Positions 7,642-14,724 of a stretch of DNA of 19,542 nucleotides are shown here, piece by piece. Within the stretch, counting starts at the first letter, position 1, and each line of letters starts with the position of its first letter. The notes beneath the pieces were generated by a model, which was given only the letters and a program-made list of their open reading frames with translations, made no database searches and was not told the origin of the DNA. The DNA is taken from assembly GCA_039923455.1 (NCBI GenBank), contig JBDTCS010000334.1:1-19542 (forward strand), in the 5' to 3' direction. The DNA comes from JBDTCS01 sp039923455. GTDB lineage: Bacteria > Bacteroidota > Ignavibacteria > Palsa-1295. The translations under genes were made by a program, and so were the position numbers.

Positions 7642-7961
7642 TATGGTGATTGTAGTGGCTCCCACAAGCTGCCTTCGCAGGGAGTAAACGTGGCGGTAAC
7701 GTGCACGTCGAGTGCTCCACACAGCGAGGAATCCTGAACAAAATGCCGGCAGCTTGCGCAAAGTCCGTTTTGGGCCGCTCGTTTGGTGCTCTTGATATGC
7801 TGTCGATATGCGAGTTGCGCAGGGTAGATCACTACAACTGCGATGCCAACGAAAAACATTGTCCACCAATCACCGTAGTTCGGAGCATAGATTATCAGCG
7901 CCCATGTCGCGACGAGCACGATCGTAAAACGAATTAAACCCCAGTAGATAATTACGCCCAT
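7638..7961 (-). CDS. Small membrane protein with a cytosolic-type Cys4 tail
   Basis: This is a 107-residue protein that I do not recognise. Two hydrophobic helices (about residues 5-25 and 33-50) form a hairpin. They are followed by a basic linker and a compact C-terminal module with C68-x2-C71, C81 and C95 (CASCRHF...LC...PCEG). Four cysteines in this spacing suggest a small zinc or Fe-S site. The short spacing between helices and the positive RQHIKSTKR after TM2 place the Cys module most likely in the cytoplasm. Its stop codon overlaps that of recN (7638-7641), tail to tail. Codon use and the clear two-helix-plus-Cys4 design support a real gene. Its function is unknown. Confidence 0.75.
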   Translation of the reverse strand: MGVIIYWGLIRFTIVLVATWALIIYAPNYGDWWTMFFVGIAVVVIYPAQLAYRQHIKSTKRAAQNGLCASCRHFVQDSSLCGALDVHVTATFTPCEGSLWEPLQSPY

Positions 7962-8087
7962 TGGTTTTGATTATTGTTGGTGAATTGCAACGAGTAGTTT
8001 TCACATCCAATTCCATTCGGGCGGGGCACCGAACCCCTAAGCGCCGCGGTGTGTTTTCAATCTGTTAGCTAATTTTATACTATTGTC

Positions 8088-9182
8088 GTGGCAAAAGTCT
8101 TACTTGGAATGAGCGGTGGGGTCGATTCTTCGGTGGCAGCAGGGCTGCTCGTCGAGGAAGGACACACTGTGGTCGGGCTTACCATGAAAACGTATAAGTA
8201 CGAAGAAGTCGGCGGCAACATGGAGAATGACACATCGTGTTGCTCTCTGGATGGTATCAACGATGCGCGACGCGTTGCGATGCAACTCGGGATTCCGCAC
8301 TACGTTACCGACATGACCGAGGAGTTCGGCGCGAAGATCATCGACTACTTCAAAGAGACGTATCTGGCGGGCGAAACTCCGAACCCATGCGTCAAATGCA
8401 ATCGCGAGATCAAATGGGAAGCGATGCTGCGCAAAGCCGATGCGCTTGGGTGCGAGTATATCGCGACGGGTCACTATGCCCGTCTGCGCAAAGAGAATGG
8501 ACGAACGATAATTTCGCGAGCGATTGATAATCACAAAGATCAAACCTACGCGCTTTGGTCTGTTCGTCAAGAGCATCTGGAACGAACGATGCTTCCACTA
8601 TCAGGCTTAACCAAAGAAGTATCACGTGCAGTTGCGCGAAGGCTCGGACTTCGTATCGCCGAGAAGAATGAGAGCTTCGAGATTTGTTTTGTTACGGATA
8701 ATAATTATCGCCGGTTTCTCAAAGAGAATGTTGCCGACATTGATACGCTCACACCACCAGGCCAGTTTGTACTGCATGGTGAAGTTGTTGGCAAACATGA
8801 GGGCGTGCCGTTCTATACCATAGGTCAGCGAAAGGGGTTGGGGCTAAGTGTGCCTTCGCATCCGGAGCCGCTCTATGTAACGGGACTCGATGTGCTGACG
8901 AATACAGTTTATGTCGGTGATGATGGAGAGCTATTTCGAACGGATGTGTTCGCACACTCTGTGAATCTGATCAAGTACGATGCGCTTCCAACCGAGGGAC
9001 TGCGTTGCGTTGCGAAGATTCGTTACAAAGATGAAGGAGCGCCGGCGACGGCATACGCGATCGCCGCAAATAGAATGCGAATCACTTTCGATGACCCCAG
9101 GCGCGCTGTGACACCGGGACAATCGGTGGTGCTCTATGAAGGAGATGATCTTCTTGGTGGTGGAATAATAGATCGACAATAA
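8088..9182 (+). CDS. mnmA: tRNA-specific 2-thiouridylase MnmA
   Basis: MnmA adenylates and thiolates U34 of tRNA-Lys, -Glu and -Gln to give s2U in the cytosol. The 364-residue protein has the PP-loop SGGVDSS (9-15) and the tRNA/ATP-binding segments TGHYAR (127-132) and HKDQTYAL (149-156). The cysteines are C101 and C104 in NPCVKCNREIKW and C200 in FEICFV. C104 and C200 align with the E. coli catalytic pair C102/C199, while C101 is an extra cysteine forming a CxxC. The IGQRKGLGL motif and the C-terminal beta-barrel are present. Translation starts at GTG 8088 (MAKVLLGMSGG) without a clear Shine-Dalgarno sequence; there is no nearer ATG that keeps the PP-loop strand intact. The gene is followed after 17 bp by a small exported-protein gene. 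Confidence 0.96.
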   Translation: MAKVLLGMSGGVDSSVAAGLLVEEGHTVVGLTMKTYKYEEVGGNMENDTSCCSLDGINDARRVAMQLGIPHYVTDMTEEFGAKIIDYFKETYLAGETPNPCVKCNREIKWEAMLRKADALGCEYIATGHYARLRKENGRTIISRAIDNHKDQTYALWSVRQEHLERTMLPLSGLTKEVSRAVARRLGLRIAEKNESFEICFVTDNNYRRFLKENVADIDTLTPPGQFVLHGEVVGKHEGVPFYTIGQRKGLGLSVPSHPEPLYVTGLDVLTNTVYVGDDGELFRTDVFAHSVNLIKYDALPTEGLRCVAKIRYKDEGAPATAYAIAANRMRITFDDPRRAVTPGQSVVLYEGDDLLGGGIIDRQ

Positions 9183-9199
9183 TACGATCCAATATCAAT

Positions 9200-9739
9200 A
9201 TGAAAATAAGTATAGCTAAACAAATAACTAAGACTTCGTGGGCTACCAAGGCGCTCATGATTGTCCTCTTGCTCTCGCCATTTATTTTGGTGGGTGGACA
9301 GTGTAATCCGAATAATCCGCCGATCGTGATTCCGTTAGGCACGAACGCGATGCGACTCGTGGCTTCGGTCGAAGGCGATTTTGCAGCCTCAGATGCTTCT
9401 GCCGTCGATGGTGGTACTTTTGTCACAGTGAATGCAAGCATGCCACACGGCACGGGGCTCATCAACGTACAATTGCAGATTCCTAAACAGGCCAATCCTC
9501 CATACACCGTAAGCGTTGGGACGGATGCGGTACCTCTCATAAGTTATTGCGTGTCGCCGGACAATGCGACATGCCATCAATTCTTCGCACGCAAGGGAAC
9601 AGGCTCTGGTACGATCACGATTTCGCAACTCACACCAACGGTGAAAGGAACATTCAGCGGACAACTCAAGCTTGTTCCGACTGTCGGTACTGATGTTGAT
9701 CGTACGATAAGCGACGGAGAGTTTAACGCAGGTTTTTAA
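9200..9739 (+). CDS. Small exported beta-rich protein, possible lipoprotein
   Basis: This 179-residue protein has a basic N-terminus, a hydrophobic core (about 18-32) and the sequence ILVGGQC ending at C35. If C35 is lipidated this is an outer-membrane lipoprotein, but Gln at -1 is a poor lipobox residue, so ordinary signal peptidase cleavage is also possible. The mature part looks all-beta and ends with GSGTITISQL...GTFSGQL...ISDGEFNAGF. This resembles the small Bacteroidota lipoproteins of the DUF6252 type (recognised by pattern only). Two further cysteines (YCVSPDNATC, nine residues from Cys to Cys) may form a disulfide loop. It lies 17 bp after mnmA and 27 bp before the carboxylase gene, so it is probably in their transcript, though no functional link is evident. 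Confidence 0.8.
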   Translation: MKISIAKQITKTSWATKALMIVLLLSPFILVGGQCNPNNPPIVIPLGTNAMRLVASVEGDFAASDASAVDGGTFVTVNASMPHGTGLINVQLQIPKQANPPYTVSVGTDAVPLISYCVSPDNATCHQFFARKGTGSGTITISQLTPTVKGTFSGQLKLVPTVGTDVDRTISDGEFNAGF

Positions 9740-9766
9740 GTTAGCGAACGAACAACAAACGAACGC

Positions 9767-11323
9767 ATGAACGATTTGATGAAGCGGACTGAAGAGCTTC
9801 TGGCGAAATTTCGCGCAGAAGCTCTTTTGGGTGGTGGCGAAAAGCGAATGGAGGATCAGCACAAGAAGGGTAAGCTCACGGCGCGTGAGCGTATCACGCT
9901 GCTTGTCGATGAAGGCTCGTTCGAAGAGTTCGATATGTTCGCGCGTCATCGTTCGCATGATTTCGGTCTGGAGAAGCAGCGTCCGCTCGGCGATGGTGTT
10001 GTGACCGGCTGTGCTAAGATACATGGTCGCTTTGTGTATCTGTTCAGTCAGGATTTCACTGTGTTCGGCGGTTCACTCAGCGAAGCACACGCTGAGAAGA
10101 TCGTCAAGGTGATGGAAATGGCTTTGCGCAATGGTGCGCCGATCATTGGGCTCAATGATTCGGGTGGTGCACGAATTCAGGAAGGTGTTGTTTCGCTCGG
10201 CGGGTACGCCGATATTTTTTTGCTGAACACACTTGCCTCAGGTGTCATACCGCAGATCTCGGCGATACTCGGACCGTGCGCCGGTGGTGCTGTGTATTCG
10301 CCAGCGATCACAGATTTTGTTTGGATGGTCGAGGGTATCAGCTACATGTTTGTGACGGGGCCGAATGTCGTAAAGACGGTTACGCATGAAGATGTGACGA
10401 GCGATGATCTCGGCGGTTCAGCAACGCATTCGCAGAAATCAGGAGTCGCTCATTTTGGTGTGGCTAGTGAGCTTGAATGCCTGGAAGGTATTCGTACGCT
10501 CATCACTTATCTTCCGCAGAACAATAAAGAGAAGCCGCTACGATTGGATTCGGATGATCCTGCCGATCGATTGTGTCCGTTGCTCGATGAGATCATACCG
10601 GACAATGCCAATAAAGCGTATGACATGAAAGTCGTACTCGAAGAAGTGCTCGATCGCGATAGTTTTTTGGAAGTACACAAGGAGTTTGCGACGAACATCA
10701 TTGTTGGCTTCGGAAGAATAGCAGGGGAATCGGTTGGTATCGTTGCCAATCAGCCGCAGTCGATGGCGGGTGTGCTTGATATTGATTCAAGCACGAAGGG
10801 TGCGCGCTTCGTCAGATTTTGTGATGCATTTAATATTCCGCTTGTCGTATTCGAAGATGTGCCCGGATTCTTGCCCGGTACCGATCAGGAGTGGCGCGGT
10901 ATTATTCGTCATGGTGCGAAATTACTTTATGCTTTCGCTGAAGCGACCGTGCCGAAGATTACGATCATCACGCGCAAGGCATACGGTGGTGCGTATGACG
11001 TCATGAACTCGAAGCATATTCGGGGTGACATGAACTATGCGTGGCCGACGGCGGAGATCGCAGTGATGGGACCGAAAGGTGCAGTCGAGATCATCTTCCG
11101 AAAGGAAATCAGCGAATCAGCCTCGGCAAAAGAGAAGGAAGAAGAATTAACGAATGATTATCGCGAGCGATTTGCCAATCCATTTATCGCTGCTGAGCGC
11201 GGATACATTGACGACGTGATCGAGCCACACGAAACACGCATTCGTATTGCACGTGCGCTAAATATGCTGCGCAACAAAGTTGATACAAACCCCTGGAAAA
11301 AACACGGCAACATTCCTTTGTAG
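9767..11323 (+). CDS. pccB: Acyl-CoA carboxylase, carboxyltransferase (beta) subunit
   Basis: This 518-residue protein transfers CO2 from carboxybiotin to an acyl-CoA, most likely propionyl-CoA to give methylmalonyl-CoA. It has both crotonase-fold halves of the family. In the N-terminal half are KGKLTARERI (about 31-40), LNDSGGARIQEGV (about 128-140) and GPCAGGAVYSPAITDF (about 168-183). In the C-terminal half are NQPQSMAGVLDIDSSTKGARF, PGFLPGTDQEWRGIIRHGAK and ITRKAYGGAYDVMNSKH. The overall pattern fits propionyl-CoA carboxylase better than acetyl-CoA AccD (no zinc-finger) or methylcrotonyl-CoA carboxylase. Acetyl-CoA or a broad range remains possible, as does methylmalonyl-CoA decarboxylase alpha. 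The biotin carboxylase and biotin carrier subunits are not in this window. No Shine-Dalgarno sequence precedes ATG 9767. Confidence 0.92.
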   Translation: MNDLMKRTEELLAKFRAEALLGGGEKRMEDQHKKGKLTARERITLLVDEGSFEEFDMFARHRSHDFGLEKQRPLGDGVVTGCAKIHGRFVYLFSQDFTVFGGSLSEAHAEKIVKVMEMALRNGAPIIGLNDSGGARIQEGVVSLGGYADIFLLNTLASGVIPQISAILGPCAGGAVYSPAITDFVWMVEGISYMFVTGPNVVKTVTHEDVTSDDLGGSATHSQKSGVAHFGVASELECLEGIRTLITYLPQNNKEKPLRLDSDDPADRLCPLLDEIIPDNANKAYDMKVVLEEVLDRDSFLEVHKEFATNIIVGFGRIAGESVGIVANQPQSMAGVLDIDSSTKGARFVRFCDAFNIPLVVFEDVPGFLPGTDQEWRGIIRHGAKLLYAFAEATVPKITIITRKAYGGAYDVMNSKHIRGDMNYAWPTAEIAVMGPKGAVEIIFRKEISESASAKEKEEELTNDYRERFANPFIAAERGYIDDVIEPHETRIRIARALNMLRNKVDTNPWKKHGNIPL

Positions 11324-11367
11324 GGAATGCTGCCAGTTAATATCTTAGTACAAACAAATCTTTCAAG

Positions 11368-11413
11368 TCCCTCTCCCAGCGGGAGAGGGATTTAGGGTGA
11401 GGGGCATCCACCC
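11368..11413. repeat. REP-like palindrome between convergent genes
   Basis: TCCCTCTCCC (11368-11377) and GGGAGAGGGA (11381-11390) form a perfect 10-bp inverted repeat with an AGC loop. TTTAGGGTGAGGGG (11391-11404) follows, and GGGTG (11395-11399) can pair with CACCC (11409-11413). The ccctctccc-nnn-gggagaggg-...-gggtgagggg layout matches a type of short interspersed palindrome seen in very many bacterial genomes. It sits between two converging genes, where such elements are usually found, and could also stabilise or end both transcripts. There is no T-run. Confidence 0.8.
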
Positions 11414-11439
11414 ATTCACGACTTTAGTGGCACGCTATC

Positions 11440-12570
11440 TTATTGTACCAGTCTTAGTTTGAATGATTTGTCGTTGACACCGAAGTGATTTCCCGGTGCG
11501 CAATGATCATGAATTGCGAAGGAGAACAGGATATCGTTGCCGGGTGTGAACGCAACATCTTTCATGATATTGGTCGCGCTTGATTCGGTCGTGAGTGCGC
11601 GTTTGAACTTCACGGTCCACTTTCCGTTCATCCAGAATCCTCTCGACTTCACATCATAAAAATCACTCTGCGTTTGCGGATTGATCACGTCGATGACGGT
11701 GGATGGAATCCGGTCGTTCGCAGCCCAAGGCATCGCGGTGATTGGGTTCAGCATGTTGCCAAACATATCGGATGTCTCGGTCGCGATAAAGAGTCGTTTA
11801 TCGAGCCCCATATTGTTTCCTCCAAGCGTTTTGAAAGGAAGATAGGGTGGCGCGTTATCAATGTTCGTGTTGGTCGGCTCGTCGTTCGGATCATCTTTGA
11901 TAATTCCGTATTCCGGTATTCCGATCGCGGCATCATCATCGGCGAGGCCTGTTGCGTTGGACTTACTGCTGCGCCAGTACCAGACATCATAGCGTCCGTC
12001 GTTTTCGGGAAACATACCCGGCGCCCAAGCTTCGGTGCGTGTTGTATGGCAAGCCATCGTACAGCCGTCCGTTTTGAATGTCTTTGCGCCGGTAAATCCT
12101 GGTGCGACTTCGAACATAAAGCTGAATCCATCATCATATCCGCTCGAATCGATCGTCCATGCTTTCGGGTCACGGAAATTTCCGCCTTTGAAAACGAGCG
12201 CTTGATTCATGAGGTCTTCGGTCGCATCATCGTATTGCACGAGGAAGAAAATATTTCCCTCGGAGTAAACCGATTTGATCGAGACGGGGATAGGTGTCGA
12301 GCCACTCGAGAACGAGCGATTCGGATAAGCGATTGCGCTGAGCGATGGAATGTTTTGCCAGAATGGCTCAATGGTTGCAGAGGCGATATCGGGTTCGCTG
12401 GCTGCCGTGATCTTCGTACTTGTTAGTAGCGTACTATCAAGTGGCGCGTTGTGCGCGGTTGATGGCGGACTTATCGGATCCATCTTGGCAGCACAGGCAT
12501 ACAGAAATAGAGCACTGGAACAGAGTGTACCGGCAAGCAGGATGCGTGCTGATAATTCACGAGGTTTCAT
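11440..12570 (-). CDS. Probable haem-binding lipoprotein, ethylbenzene dehydrogenase gamma-related
   Basis: This is a 376-residue exported protein. The signal peptide ends LFLYAC with C26 as likely lipidated residue, followed by a Pro/Ser/Thr-rich linker to about residue 63. The rest resembles the EB_dh/DMSO-reductase-gamma haem-binding beta-sandwich: WQNIPSLSAIAYPNR, an alternating-strand region (VSIKSVYSEGNIFFLVQYDD), DGFSFMFEV and the FTPGNDILFSFAIHDH end. After DG it carries C170-TMA-C174-H175, a CX3CH motif where a c-type cytochrome would have CXXCH. The protein probably acts in extracytoplasmic electron transfer or haem binding. Family assignment is by pattern and is moderately sure; the partner enzyme is not in the window. 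No Shine-Dalgarno sequence is seen before ATG 12570. Its transcript ends towards the REP-like palindrome. Confidence 0.75.
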   Translation of the reverse strand: MKPRELSARILLAGTLCSSALFLYACAAKMDPISPPSTAHNAPLDSTLLTSTKITAASEPDIASATIEPFWQNIPSLSAIAYPNRSFSSGSTPIPVSIKSVYSEGNIFFLVQYDDATEDLMNQALVFKGGNFRDPKAWTIDSSGYDDGFSFMFEVAPGFTGAKTFKTDGCTMACHTTRTEAWAPGMFPENDGRYDVWYWRSSKSNATGLADDDAAIGIPEYGIIKDDPNDEPTNTNIDNAPPYLPFKTLGGNNMGLDKRLFIATETSDMFGNMLNPITAMPWAANDRIPSTVIDVINPQTQSDFYDVKSRGFWMNGKWTVKFKRALTTESSATNIMKDVAFTPGNDILFSFAIHDHCAPGNHFGVNDKSFKLRLVQ

Positions 12571-12949
12571 AGGTAGTATTTTTTAGGGTGTTGGCAAAGA
12601 ACAGGACTTCAAGCTCGAATCACACAGATTGAATTTTGTGACGCCTAGCGAAGTCGCTACGACAGTATTAATTATAAGCTAAACAAGAACATTTTTTGCT
12701 GAACCTCACACTTTTCTTTCGAACAATGCTGATTCAGCGAGCAAAGAGCGAACGAATTCGCCGCGCAGGTGTTTTTCGGTCTCCTCGGAGATGGATAGTC
12801 TGACTATCCTACGGGGGCAAACCGCTTCCGAAGCTTTCATCTGCGTCATAAATATACGCAGAAACTTTCGGGAAAGCAAGCGAATCCCTACAGATTTGCC
12901 GGTGGATGACCTCCACCGCCTCAAAATGGGTCAAATTGGACAGTTTTTT
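12571..12949. other. Gene-poor, hairpin-rich region upstream of tRNA-Pro
   Basis: No convincing gene lies in these 379 bp. Perfect short inverted repeats include TAGCGA/TCGCTA (12646-12659), GGATAGT/ACTATCC (12793-12809), CTGCGT/ACGCAG (12841-12861) and GGTGGA/TCCACC (12901-12917), with weaker ones between them (TCTCC/GGAGA at 12780-12791, CTTT/AAAG at 12865-12876). The stretch should contain promoters for the lipoprotein gene (-) and the tRNA (+). The density of hairpins in 12780-12917 suggests a structured RNA or a decayed gene. I could not match it to a known RNA class. Confidence 0.5.
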
Positions 12950-13022
12950 CGGGGCGTGGCGCAGCTGGTAGCGCACCTGGTTTGGGACCAGGGGGTCGCA
13001 CGTTCGAATCGTGTCGCCCCGA
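12950..13022 (+). tRNA. tRNA-Pro (anticodon TGG)
   Basis: The full cloverleaf is visible. The acceptor stem is CGGGGCG (12950-12956) with CGCCCCG (13015-13021) and discriminator A13022. The D arm is GCGC/GCGC around AGCTGGTA. The anticodon stem is CCTGG/CCAGG with loop TTTGGGA, anticodon TGG at 12983-12985. The variable loop is GGGTC and the T loop TTCGAAT. The T stem has one G-U pair. The 3' CCA is not encoded (ACA follows). This tRNA reads CCA and, with wobble, other proline codons. A terminator follows at once, so it is a single-gene unit. Confidence 0.97.
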
Positions 13023-13027
13023 CAACT

Positions 13028-13065
13028 AAAGCAAAAAGGCTCCAACAGGAGCCTTTTCGCTTTTT
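13028..13065. terminator. Bidirectional rho-independent terminator after tRNA-Pro
   Basis: AAAAGGCTCC (13034-13043) and GGAGCCTTTT (13048-13057) form a perfect 10-bp stem with an AACA loop, extended outward by AAAGC/GCTTT with one mismatch. TTTTT follows on the + strand (13061-13065). On the - strand the stem is followed by a T-rich run, so it can also end the convergent T9SS-protein gene, whose stop lies at 13090. Confidence 0.9.
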
Positions 13066-13089
13066 AAATCTTCGATTCAACTATTTCAC

Positions 13090-14565
13090 CTATCGGTTCA
13101 CAACAAACGATCCGTGATACACTTGGGCAGCTGTCCGAACTTGTGAGTAATATGTCCCACTTGGCACCAAATTTCCAATTTGATCGCGGCCGTTCCACAT
13201 TACCGAACTTGAGGAGAAGGGAAGCGACACGATCGACCTGCCGAGAGCATCAGTAATCTCCATTGTGCCAATCCCTTTGATCTCACTCGAAAGCGAGAAC
13301 GTCGCACCCTGTGTTGATGAGAAATTACCGAGCAGCGGATTCGGGTAGGTCACAATCTCGGCCGACGGCGCACGGGAAGAGATGTGTGCGACAGAAGCGC
13401 GATAGTCAATCAGGTTACCAAGCGTATCGAGATCAATGAGCCAAATATCATTGCCTGTTGCACCGGTTGCAACATACCGATTGCCTTTTTCCATTATCGC
13501 GTAAGTCTCTCCCGAGCCAACTGTGTCGATCAACGCTTCCCACTTTTTATTTCCGGCTGCATCTGTTTTGACGATATAGGGTTGAGGTCCGTTGCCCGGG
13601 TCGTCGGATCCAGCGATGATAAAGCCGCCGTCTTTCGTTTGACGTCCGCCCCAAGCAAAAGCAGATGTGTGCGAGAAGTTTTTCTCCACAACGGCATTGC
13701 CGAGCGAGTCCATCACGAGCATCCACTCTTTCTGCACCGTTCCACGATCATTCGACTCGCCACCGAACATCGCGAATCCATTTTCCTTCGTGCGAATAAT
13801 TTCGTAGGGTTCGACATTCCAAGTCGTACTCGGATAGATGTGATGCCAAATGACATTGCCCTTTGCATCCAATCGCATCGACCACGATTTGGTGCGAGTT
13901 GGCTGGGTACCGTCCGTCCACACCGTGTGACCGCAGATCACCATCTCTCCATTCGACGTCAGGACGCCCGCATGAGCGTGATTGAACGTGCTATCAAAAT
14001 GCTCCCACAAGAGCTTATAGTTGTTGTCATATTTTCCTGCCCACATACCATCGAGATTGGAAGAAGGGCTGCTCATGTGACCACAAAAAAAGTAACCGGT
14101 GCTATCGTCGGTCTCTGTGAAGAAGTGATAGTGATGGTAGTTTGTGTATTGCGGCTGAAATTCTTTGAGGAGTTCGCCATTCGGGCCAACCTTAACCACG
14201 AGCGCATCGCCTCGAGAATTTTTGCCGATGGTATAGCCACAGATAAATGCTCCCTGCAAACCGGCTTCGTTGATCAGACGCGTCGGTTCGACGGACCACA
14301 GTGTCGATGCATTGTATTGCTCACCGTATGCAGTATCCCAAAGCAATTCCTCTCTCGCGTTGAACTTTCCAATCCAGTACGAACCAACATTCGCGTTATT
14401 GACGACATTGCCAGCCACAAAGAAGCCGCCATCCTTAGTGATTCGGATCCTGTAGCCATTACCGGCAGTCTCGCGAAGGAATGTGCGACCAACTTGTGCA
14501 TGTGCCGAAAGCGAGCATATCAATAGTAGAACGGAGACACTAATGAAACGAATAGCAATTTTCAT
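13090..14565 (-). CDS. T9SS-secreted beta-propeller-like surface protein
   Basis: This protein of about 491 residues has a clean signal peptide (MKIAIRFISVSVLLLICSLSAHA, cleaved near A23) and a C-terminal type IX secretion sorting domain of about 85 residues. The sorting domain shows YPNPL, then ITDALGRSI, WNGRDQIGNLVPSGTYY and the terminal GSFVVNR. Between them lie repeated blocks of about 45-60 residues with DGGFFVAGN, GGFIIAGSDD, NGFAMFGGE and W-x-D/K patterns, as in beta-propeller proteins of this group. It is expected to cross the outer membrane by T9SS and stay on the surface or be released. I use ATG 14565 rather than the TTG at 14571, because it gives a standard signal peptide; no Shine-Dalgarno sequence decides. 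Ligand or function is unknown. Confidence 0.9.
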   Translation of the reverse strand: MKIAIRFISVSVLLLICSLSAHAQVGRTFLRETAGNGYRIRITKDGGFFVAGNVVNNANVGSYWIGKFNAREELLWDTAYGEQYNASTLWSVEPTRLINEAGLQGAFICGYTIGKNSRGDALVVKVGPNGELLKEFQPQYTNYHHYHFFTETDDSTGYFFCGHMSSPSSNLDGMWAGKYDNNYKLLWEHFDSTFNHAHAGVLTSNGEMVICGHTVWTDGTQPTRTKSWSMRLDAKGNVIWHHIYPSTTWNVEPYEIIRTKENGFAMFGGESNDRGTVQKEWMLVMDSLGNAVVEKNFSHTSAFAWGGRQTKDGGFIIAGSDDPGNGPQPYIVKTDAAGNKKWEALIDTVGSGETYAIMEKGNRYVATGATGNDIWLIDLDTLGNLIDYRASVAHISSRAPSAEIVTYPNPLLGNFSSTQGATFSLSSEIKGIGTMEITDALGRSIVSLPFSSSSVMWNGRDQIGNLVPSGTYYSQVRTAAQVYHGSFVVNR

Positions 14566-14724
14566 CGTCAATAAACGGAGTAGTATTCTATGTCAGAAAG
14601 CGAACGAATGTGCTCTAAATAACGGGCGAGCGGGGATATATGGTTCGGCGATCTCGGTGCGGTTTGGGCGATTCGGCGTATACTCGGGAATCGGCTTCGC
14701 TGTCTATATCGTTGCACTTACTAT

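Noticed and set aside
9742..9766. Recurrent GCGAACGAA in non-coding stretches (also near 12750 and 14598)
   Set aside because: CGAACGAA is frequent also in coding sequence of this window, so three non-coding hits are not a convincing operator family.
9389..10024. A 211-codon open frame on the - strand
   Set aside because: It spans the end of the exported-protein gene and the start of the carboxylase gene in antisense, with no family features.
11674..12426. A 250-codon open frame on the + strand inside the haem-lipoprotein gene
   Set aside because: Antisense shadow; low-complexity Arg/Ile/Val-rich translation with no signal or domain.
12814..12823. GGGGCAAACC, similar to the conserved core of c-di-GMP-I (GEMM) riboswitches
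   Set aside because: The following GACGCAAAGCC core and paired helices of GEMM are missing, and no gene follows on the + strand except a tRNA.
12791..13117. Open frames on both strands across the tRNA-Pro region
   Set aside because: They read through a complete tRNA and its terminator, so they are not plausible genes.
13384..14526. A 380-codon open frame on the + strand inside the T9SS protein gene
   Set aside because: It lies wholly antisense to a gene with a signal peptide and a clear sorting domain. Its own translation has no domain pattern and is rich in Arg, Cys and Ile, as expected from reading a coding strand backwards.
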